The notes below the pieces were generated by a model. It saw nothing but the letters and a program-made list of their open reading frames with translations, had not been told where the DNA came from and did not search any database. A program made the translations under genes and the position numbers. From Bradyrhizobium sp. 199 (GTDB lineage Bacteria > Pseudomonadota > Alphaproteobacteria > Rhizobiales > Xanthobacteraceae), in the NCBI RefSeq assembly GCF_023073355.1, contig NZ_JADPJI010000005.1, positions 806,001 to 870,000 of the forward strand: a stretch of 64,000 bases of DNA, in the 5' to 3' direction. The first letter of the stretch is position 1, and each line of letters starts with the position of its first letter. Shown here one piece after another: positions 58,343 through 64,000 of the stretch.

Positions 58343-59347
58343 TCAGCCCAACTTGAACAACACCTGCAAAAACTCCTCCACAGCCTTGCGCGCTTCAGCG
58401 GCCGTCTTCGGATTGCCGCCGACATGCGGATTGAGCTCGACGCAGGCATCCTTGTAGGTGAAGGGCGCGTTGGTATCGCCGTTCATCAGCACGCCGCCGT
58501 CACCTTCCCTGATGTGGCAGTTGCGTACGGTCTGCGCGTTGGCTGATACGGTCACGGTGTTGATACCGAGCAGGCCGCTGTCGAACCCGTGCGCGCTATC
58601 AGGATATTCGGTCATTATCACGTCGCGCCCGGCGGTCTTGAGCCGCTCGACGAAGGCCTTGCAACTCCTCACGGGATTGTAGTCATCCGGTGTGCCGTGG
58701 AAGATGCGGATCGGGCGTGCGGTGACCTCGCTATCGCCAACGTACGTCGTCGAGCAGTCCGGATAGAACGGGATATAAGCGGCGAACTGGATGCCGGACT
58801 TGTTCCAGAGCTTGTGGAAGCGGTCGAGGCTCGCATAGAGCGTCGCCTGTCCGCCGCGTGAAAAGCCCATCAGCACGATACGGTCCGGATCGACGCGCGG
58901 GTGTTTCGCCAGGATTTCCAGCGAGCGGTAGATGTCGATGATCAGATTGAGCCGGCCAAGGAGCGCCTGGTTCGGTCCCACCACCGTCAGCCCGCGGCCG
59001 GTGAAACCGTCGATCACGAAGGTCGAAATGCCCATTGCATTGAACGCGTGCACCCAGGCTTCGGTGGTGGCGCCGACGCCGCTGGAGCCGTGCATCAGCA
59101 CCACGACTGGAAGCTTGCCGGAGCCCTGGGCCACGCGCAATTCGCCCGCCACGGTCACCGGCTTGCCCGCTGCCGCATCGCCGCTGAGGAATTGCTGGTC
59201 GGAGAGGGTGAGCGAGGGGATCGGGTAGATCTCGGCGCGGGTGGCGACTTCCTTGGGCAGTGCCTGCGCGACGGCTGCGCCTCCGGCAAACGAGCTCGAA
59301 ACGCACAGCGCGATCAACGCTGCGACGGCGCGCGATGTCGTGGCCAT
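58343..59347 (-). CDS. Secreted dienelactone-hydrolase/alpha-beta-hydrolase-family protein
   Basis: 334 residues from the ATG at 59347 (the open frame continues 35 codons upstream without a better start). Signal peptide about 1-28 (ends AVA-Q). Alpha/beta hydrolase core: nucleophile elbow GFSRGG with Ser163, Asp221 in HGTPDDYNP and His253 in SAHGF. Periplasmic esterase, lactonase or peptidase activity is possible. Substrate unknown. Confidence 0.85.
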   Translation of the reverse strand: MATTSRAVAALIALCVSSSFAGGAAVAQALPKEVATRAEIYPIPSLTLSDQQFLSGDAAAGKPVTVAGELRVAQGSGKLPVVVLMHGSSGVGATTEAWVHAFNAMGISTFVIDGFTGRGLTVVGPNQALLGRLNLIIDIYRSLEILAKHPRVDPDRIVLMGFSRGGQATLYASLDRFHKLWNKSGIQFAAYIPFYPDCSTTYVGDSEVTARPIRIFHGTPDDYNPVRSCKAFVERLKTAGRDVIMTEYPDSAHGFDSGLLGINTVTVSANAQTVRNCHIREGDGGVLMNGDTNAPFTYKDACVELNPHVGGNPKTAAEARKAVEEFLQVLFKLG

Positions 59348-59420
59348 TGGATGCTCCCCTGGTTTTTGGTCAGTAGAACAACGGGTCCACGCGCTGTCAA
59401 TCGACGCGTGCAGTTGCCTG

Positions 59421-59852
59421 CTAGGCCGGCACCTGCACTTCAGTCGTCGCAATCAGGCGCCAGTCGGCGAGCGCGGCCAGGCGGTGCGGCTCGGCGTCAC
59501 GCCGATAGTCCGCGCTCAAGACAATGCGCTGAAAGGTTGGAAAGTCGGGATAGCGGACGATCGCGGCGTCGTGCCAGCCTTCGCCTTCAGCTCCCACCAG
59601 CACAGCTCCGACCGATCCAAGCCAGTTTGGCACGACCCCTTGATTGAGGGCCAGCTTGCGAAAGGCGGGGACATAGCGCGTGTAGTAGGCCTCGCGCCCG
59701 CTGCAGGACGGAAGCTCTCGGTTCGCCCGGTACAAGGCTTCATCCCGATAGCGCAGGAGGTTGAGCATGAAGATCGGCTGATCTTCCGGCAATTTTGCAT
59801 GCGCCGATACGAGTGATGCTTCGCCGATTTCAACAAACACTGTTCCCTCCAA
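59421..59852 (-). CDS. DUF1330-like (dimeric alpha-beta barrel) protein
   Basis: 143 residues. PIFMLNLLRYRDEALY, YYTRYVPAFRKLA and the FPTFQRIVLSADYRRDAEPH segment are the DUF1330/dabb-fold pattern, a ferredoxin-like dimeric barrel with no settled function. Divergent from a LysR regulator 83 bases away, a typical regulator-target pair. Confidence 0.85.
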   Translation of the reverse strand: MEGTVFVEIGEASLVSAHAKLPEDQPIFMLNLLRYRDEALYRANRELPSCSGREAYYTRYVPAFRKLALNQGVVPNWLGSVGAVLVGAEGEGWHDAAIVRYPDFPTFQRIVLSADYRRDAEPHRLAALADWRLIATTEVQVPA

Positions 59853-59935
59853 TCGTCAGATCCATTGCTGCGATCTGATATCAGCCCTCGCAGGCGGTCT
59901 TGTAGTGGGCGCAATGTCATTGCTATGATGACAGC

Positions 59936-60868
59936 ATGGCGACACCGCGCAGCCATCAGCAGCTCCTCAATCTGCTTCAGTTCGTCCGCGTCGTCGAAGC
60001 AGGCTCGTTCGCCGAAGCCGCCCGCCGCGCCGGAACGTCGACCTCGGCGATGTCGAAGGCGATCGCGCGGTTCGAGCAGATTCGGGGCGTGAAGCTGCTT
60101 CACCGGACCACGCATGCGATCTCGTTGACGCATGACGGCGAACGCCTGCTGGAGAGCGCGCGCGATCTGTTGCGGCAGGCCGAGCAACTCGACGTGATGC
60201 TGGACGAAGCCACCGGCGGCGAAGCCGGACGCGTGCGCCTTGCAGCTCCGGGCGCTTTCCTCAGGACCTGCATCGCGCCGAAACTACCGGCCATTCTCAA
60301 GGCCAATCCGGCGCTCGAGCTTGAACTGAAGGTGGACGATTTCGGCCTCGATCTGGGAACCGAAGGAATCGACATCGCTATTCGGTTCGGCTCCCTCGAT
60401 CGCCACCCCGGCGTCACTGCCAAGCGGCTCGCGACGTTCCCCTGCGTGCTGGTTGCGACCCGCCGCTATGTCGAGTTCATGGGAGAACCGCGCTCGATTC
60501 GAGACCTCAAGGCGCATCATCAGATTGGTTTTCGCGATCCGGCAACGGGGCAGCTCATGCCGTGGCAATTTCAGAATCCGTCGGACGGCGCGCTGATCAG
60601 GATGCTGCCGCGAAAGCGCGTGGTCGTCGAGGACATGTCGGTGGCGTGGGCGATGGTCTCGCGCGGCCTCGGAATAGCCTGGCTTCCGGCCTGGTGCGGC
60701 CTGAAGGACCTCGAAGGCGGACGCATTGTGGAGCTATTGCGCCGCTGGCGGGTGCCGAATACGCCGATCCATGCCGTGCAAGTCAGCCGCAAACAGATGC
60801 CCACGCGTATCCGGAGTCTGTTGCGGGTTCTGTCGGACAGTGCGTCGACTTGGGAATATCGCGGATAA
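59936..60868 (+). CDS. LysR-family transcriptional regulator
   Basis: 310 residues. Winged helix-turn-helix at about 7-66 (FVRVVEAGSFAEAARRAGTS), then a LysR substrate-binding domain with two subdomains; the pattern LEAPTS-like N-terminal and VEDMSVAWAMVSRGLGIAWLP C-terminal segment suits the AaeR/DmlR branch. Probably regulates the divergent DUF1330-like gene and itself. Effector unknown. Confidence 0.93.
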   Translation: MATPRSHQQLLNLLQFVRVVEAGSFAEAARRAGTSTSAMSKAIARFEQIRGVKLLHRTTHAISLTHDGERLLESARDLLRQAEQLDVMLDEATGGEAGRVRLAAPGAFLRTCIAPKLPAILKANPALELELKVDDFGLDLGTEGIDIAIRFGSLDRHPGVTAKRLATFPCVLVATRRYVEFMGEPRSIRDLKAHHQIGFRDPATGQLMPWQFQNPSDGALIRMLPRKRVVVEDMSVAWAMVSRGLGIAWLPAWCGLKDLEGGRIVELLRRWRVPNTPIHAVQVSRKQMPTRIRSLLRVLSDSASTWEYRG

Positions 60869-60906
60869 ATCCGCGGCATCGCCTGCGGCGGCTGGGCTGG
60901 GGGACC

Positions 60907-61497
60907 TCAGGCGGCGTCGGTCTTCTTCGCTGTCAGTGCCTGGTCGATGGCGAAGCCGCCGATCTCGCTCATCGCCTGCGAGATGACATCGCCGCGCCTG
61001 GCAAAGCCGCTCGAGAGATGATCGAACTGCGTCCGTGCCAGCTGCAGCACCTCAATCGGTACGGAAACAAATGTCTCGTTGAAGCTGTCGATGGAGGCGC
61101 GCAGGCTGTCCAGCTCGGTCGTGAGCTTGCCGATATGGCTCTCGGCATTCTGCATCAAGCCGATCAGCTTGCCGCGCTCGGCATCGAACGCGGCGCGCTC
61201 GGCCGCGGCTGCCGCGGTGACCTCGGCAAGCTGCGCCCGCAGCAATTCGATCTGGCCGACCATGGCATCGGAGGCGAGTTCGGCGGCCAAGCGCAGCTCG
61301 GCGTTGCGCGTGCTCTCGACCTGCTGCTGGTGATAGAGCCGCTCGGCCGACATCGCCCGCTGCGTCAGCGACTCGATCAGGCTTGCGGCACGCAGCAGCA
61401 TTTCGCCGTTCCGTCCCGACACCATGCTGGCCATCCGGCGCAGGAAGTCGGTGGTTTCGGACGATGAGTTCGGCGGCAGGGTGACCGTCGCGGACAT
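60907..61497 (-). CDS. Coiled-coil protein of unknown function
   Basis: 196 residues from the ATG at 61497 (an upstream in-frame ATG would add 18 less plausible residues). Ser/Thr-rich start, then long amphipathic alpha-helix with Ala, Glu, Leu and Arg in heptads (about 25-160), no signal peptide or membrane span. No family recognised. Confidence 0.75.
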   Translation of the reverse strand: MSATVTLPPNSSSETTDFLRRMASMVSGRNGEMLLRAASLIESLTQRAMSAERLYHQQQVESTRNAELRLAAELASDAMVGQIELLRAQLAEVTAAAAAERAAFDAERGKLIGLMQNAESHIGKLTTELDSLRASIDSFNETFVSVPIEVLQLARTQFDHLSSGFARRGDVISQAMSEIGGFAIDQALTAKKTDAA

Positions 61498-61872
61498 GTG
61501 TGATGCCAAAGCCAAGGCCTGGTGACCGCCGCCGTACCGAACTGGGCTCACGCAACATTCGGCGCCTGATCGTAAGCTCCGAGCAAGCCTGAATCGGCAG
61601 GCCCGGTCAACCGGGCGGGGACACCAATTTGCTAGAGATAGCAGGGATCAGGCGCTCTTCTGCGAGCCGATCCGGCCGAGACGGGTGAAGCGGAAGCCCG
61701 GCCCGTCCGGCCATTCCCGCGTCCACGATCGGCTCGCAGGCAAAACTTTGTAATTCCTTGCGCTTTCCCGCTGCTTCACGGCAGCTCTGCGGCGCCGAAA
61801 GCGGCTTCCTGCTCCGCAAAATGCCGTGTTAGAACCCCGGTCGCGTAGAGGCTTAAGAACTGGCGGGAGCAA
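61498..61872. other. Intergenic region before the acyl-CoA carboxylase gene
   Basis: 375 bases. A 43-codon minus-strand frame with a GTG start (61648-61779) ends in a segment rich in Arg and Gly; it lacks a good ribosome-binding site and is probably noncoding. No clear promoter, terminator or repeat was resolved. Confidence 0.4.
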
Positions 61873-63405
61873 ATGAAACACATCCTGGACGCCCTTGAAG
61901 ATCGTCGCGCCGGCGCAAAGCTCGGCGGCGGGGAGAAGCGCATCGAGGCGCAGCACGCCCGCGGCAAGCTGACCGCGCGCGAGCGGATCGAGCTCTTGCT
62001 CGACAAGGGATCGTTCGAGGAATTCGACATGTTCGTCGAGCACCGCTCCACCGAGTTCGGCATGGAGAAGACCAAGGTCCCCGGTGACGGCGTCGTGACG
62101 GGTTGGGGCACCGTCAACGGCCGCAAGACGTTTGTGTTCGCCAAGGACTTTACGGTTTTCGGCGGTTCGCTGTCTGAAACGCACGCGCTGAAAATTACAA
62201 AACTGCAGGACATGGCGATGAAGGCGAGGGCGCCCATCATCGGCCTCTATGACGCGGGCGGCGCCCGCATCCAGGAAGGTGTCGCGGCGCTCGCCGGCTA
62301 CTCATACGTGTTCCGCCGCAACGTGCTTGCCTCGGGCGTGATCCCGCAGATCTCCGTCATCATGGGCCCTTGCGCCGGCGGCGACGTCTATTCGCCGGCG
62401 ATGACCGATTTCATCTTCATGGTGAAGAACACCAGCTACATGTTCGTCACCGGCCCCGACGTGGTAAAGACCGTGACCAACGAGGTCGTCACGGCGGAAG
62501 AGCTCGGCGGCGCCTCGGTGCACGCCACGCGCTCCTCGATCGCGGACGGGGCCTTCGAGAACGACGTCGAGACGCTGTTGCAGATGCGGCGCCTGATCGA
62601 CTTCCTGCCGTCCAACAACACCGACGGCGTGCCGGAATGGCCGAGCTTCGACGACATCGGACGCGTCGACATGTCCCTGGATACGCTGATCCCCGACAAT
62701 CCGAACAAGCCCTACGACATGAAGGAACTGATCCTGAAGGTCGTGGACGAGGGCGATTTCTTCGAGATCGCGGATTCCTTTGCCAAGAACATCGTCACCG
62801 GCTTCGGGCGCATCGCGGGCCGCACCGTCGGCTTCGTCGCCAACCAGCCGATGGTGCTGGCCGGCGTGCTCGACAGCGACGCATCGCGGAAAGCGGCCCG
62901 CTTCGTCCGTTTCTGCGATGCCTTCAACATCCCGATCGTCACCTTCGTCGACGTGCCGGGCTTCCTGCCCGGAACCGCGCAGGAATATGGCGGTCTGATC
63001 AAGCATGGCGCAAAGCTGCTGTTCGCCTATTCGCAGTGTACCGTGCCGCTGGTCACCATCATCACCCGTAAGGCCTATGGCGGCGCCTTCGACGTCATGG
63101 CCTCCAAGGAGATCGGCGCCGACATGAACTACGCCTGGCCGACCGCCCAGATCGCGGTGATGGGCGCCAAGGGCGCGGTCGAGATCATTTTCCGCTCAGA
63201 CATCGGCGACGCCGACAAGATCGCCGCCCGGACTAAGGAATACGAAGACCGCTTCCTGTCGCCCTTCATCGCAGCCGAGCGCGGGTATATCGACGACGTC
63301 ATCATGCCGCACTCGACGCGCAAGCGGATCGCGCGAGCGCTGTCGATGCTGAAGGACAAGAAGATCGAGACGCCGGCGAAGAAGCACGACAATTTGCCGT
63401 TGTGA
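61873..63405 (+). CDS. pccB: Acyl-CoA carboxylase carboxyltransferase (beta) subunit, propionyl-CoA type
   Basis: 510 residues, typical length. Two crotonase-like halves: the first with [17 protein letters not shown] and [20 protein letters not shown], the second with [17 protein letters not shown] and [11 protein letters not shown], the acyl-CoA and carboxybiotin sites. Makes methylmalonyl-CoA from propionyl-CoA with a biotin-carrying alpha subunit, which is not in this window. GGGAG before the ATG. Exact acyl preference is inferred from overall likeness. Confidence 0.94.
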   Translation: MKHILDALEDRRAGAKLGGGEKRIEAQHARGKLTARERIELLLDKGSFEEFDMFVEHRSTEFGMEKTKVPGDGVVTGWGTVNGRKTFVFAKDFTVFGGSLSETHALKITKLQDMAMKARAPIIGLYDAGGARIQEGVAALAGYSYVFRRNVLASGVIPQISVIMGPCAGGDVYSPAMTDFIFMVKNTSYMFVTGPDVVKTVTNEVVTAEELGGASVHATRSSIADGAFENDVETLLQMRRLIDFLPSNNTDGVPEWPSFDDIGRVDMSLDTLIPDNPNKPYDMKELILKVVDEGDFFEIADSFAKNIVTGFGRIAGRTVGFVANQPMVLAGVLDSDASRKAARFVRFCDAFNIPIVTFVDVPGFLPGTAQEYGGLIKHGAKLLFAYSQCTVPLVTIITRKAYGGAFDVMASKEIGADMNYAWPTAQIAVMGAKGAVEIIFRSDIGDADKIAARTKEYEDRFLSPFIAAERGYIDDVIMPHSTRKRIARALSMLKDKKIETPAKKHDNLPL

Positions 63406-63410
63406 AAGCA

Positions 63411-63486
63411 CGTAGCCCCGATGAGCGAAAGCGACATCCGGGTCTTTGCCTGGGCCTCGCATGTCGCTTTGCTCGTGCGGGTAGTA
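63411..63486. repeat. GTAGCCCCGATGAGCG dispersed inverted repeat
   Basis: GATGAGCGAAAGCGACAT (63419-63436) faces an inverted copy, ATGTCGCTTTGCTCGTGC (about 63461-63478); GTAGCCCCG and GCGGGTAG cap the ends. It is of the same type as repeats scattered in Bradyrhizobium genomes and lies just before the next small gene, within its presumed leader. Confidence 0.7.
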
Positions 63487-63502
63487 ATTCTCTTGAAGTG
63501 GC

Positions 63503-63850
63503 ATGACCGAAGACGACCTCACCGACGAAATTTCCGACATCGAAGATCGGATCGAGCGGCTCGCCGAGATCGCCGAGCGGTGCCGGAAGTATATCCTTGC
63601 GTCCAAGATCGCGATCGGCGGCGGGGCCGCGCTGCTGCTGATCACGATCCTTGGCCTGCTCGGGATGGGGCAGTCCGCCGCGCTTGGATCGATCGCGCTG
63701 GTGCTGGGCGGGATCGTATCGCTCGGCTCGAACGTCTCTACGCTGCGCCAGACCGAGAGCGCTATCAGCGCTGCGGAGGCGCGCCGAGCGGCGTTGATCG
63801 GCACGATCGACCTTCGCCTGGTTGCCGATACCCCAATGAAGCTGGTGTGA
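63503..63850 (+). CDS. Small membrane protein with charged N-terminal helix
   Basis: 115 residues. Acidic, helical N-terminus (DEISDIEDRIERLAEIAERC), then two hydrophobic segments (about 36-55 and 58-76), then a helical tail. No recognised family. Same strand as pccB but separated by a dispersed repeat. Confidence 0.7.
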   Translation: MTEDDLTDEISDIEDRIERLAEIAERCRKYILASKIAIGGGAALLLITILGLLGMGQSAALGSIALVLGGIVSLGSNVSTLRQTESAISAAEARRAALIGTIDLRLVADTPMKLV

Positions 63851-63871
63851 CGCGGCGCGCGGTCGAATGCT

Positions 63872-64000
63872 TCACGCGGCGGCTCTGTGCGTCAGCACGG
63901 ACAACTCGGAGCGGCATTCGGCCGCGAATGCCTGAAGTCGCTCGGCAGTCTGCCGGTCAAGGATCGCCTTCGCCAGCCGCTCGGCGCGGGCAAGCTGGTC
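63872..64000 (-). CDS. C-terminal end of a minus-strand gene (partial)
   Basis: 42 codons plus TGA read from the right edge of the window inward. The sequence (AERLAKAILDRQTAERLQAF) is helical and charged, with no family recognised. The start lies beyond the window, so only the end is seen. Confidence 0.5.
   Translation of the reverse strand, partial: DQLARAERLAKAILDRQTAERLQAFAAECRSELSVLTHRAAA

Noticed and set aside
61648..62184. 178-codon minus-strand frame overlapping the start of the carboxylase gene
   Set aside because: Most of it lies antisense to pccB; only the last 43 codons are outside, without a good start.

Overview
The window is a contiguous piece of a high-GC alphaproteobacterial chromosome, most likely Bradyrhizobium or a close relative. 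Grounds: the ribosomal and RNA polymerase proteins read like Bradyrhizobium orthologues (from memory, no search was run), the str-S10-spc-alpha gene order is alphaproteobacterial, an ATP12-type F1 assembly chaperone is present, and intergenic palindromes of the kind scattered through Bradyrhizobium genomes recur in it. No tRNA, rRNA, insertion sequence, integrase or CRISPR array was seen.

Layout. (1) 1-7347: a sugar-nucleotide locus with two divergent arms. The minus arm has a HAD phosphatase (cut by the window edge), an SDR epimerase, a HldE-like protein with its two domains in reversed order, and a second SDR epimerase. The plus arm has a GmhA-like SIS isomerase, a flippase-like membrane protein and a sugar C-methyltransferase. 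Together they could make, modify and deliver an activated heptose or related sugar. (2) 7514-21282: secE-nusG-rplKA, a D-2-hydroxyacid dehydrogenase, an L10-type leader with rplJL, then rpoBC, closed by a strong intrinsic terminator. (3) 21418-25635: an FAD oxidoreductase/methyltransferase fusion followed by an ABCB-type exporter with acidic tails, placed between rpoC and the str operon. (4) 26034-46342: str promoter and long leader, rpsL-rpsG-fusA-tuf, rpsJ through rplO, secY, a decayed second secY, adk with a histone-H1-like tail, rpsM-rpsK-rpoA-rplQ and a terminator. (5) 46374-64000: mixed housekeeping and accessory genes: a Bug-type solute-binding protein, an SDR, an MDR oxidoreductase divergent from an HxlR regulator, a Do-family protease overlapping rarA, an RluA-family pseudouridine synthase, an ATP12 chaperone, a FliK-like/FlhB-C-like pair, a class D beta-lactamase homologue, a secreted hydrolase, a DUF1330-type protein divergent from a LysR regulator, a coiled-coil protein, an acyl-CoA carboxylase beta subunit and a small membrane protein.

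The items most worth follow-up are the adenylate kinase with a lysine/alanine-rich tail, the second secY remnant beside it, the FAD/methyltransferase fusion paired with an acidic-tailed exporter, the reversed HldE architecture in a sugar locus that seems to hold every step of nucleotide-heptose synthesis, and the hairpins and dispersed palindromes inside otherwise compact ribosomal operons.
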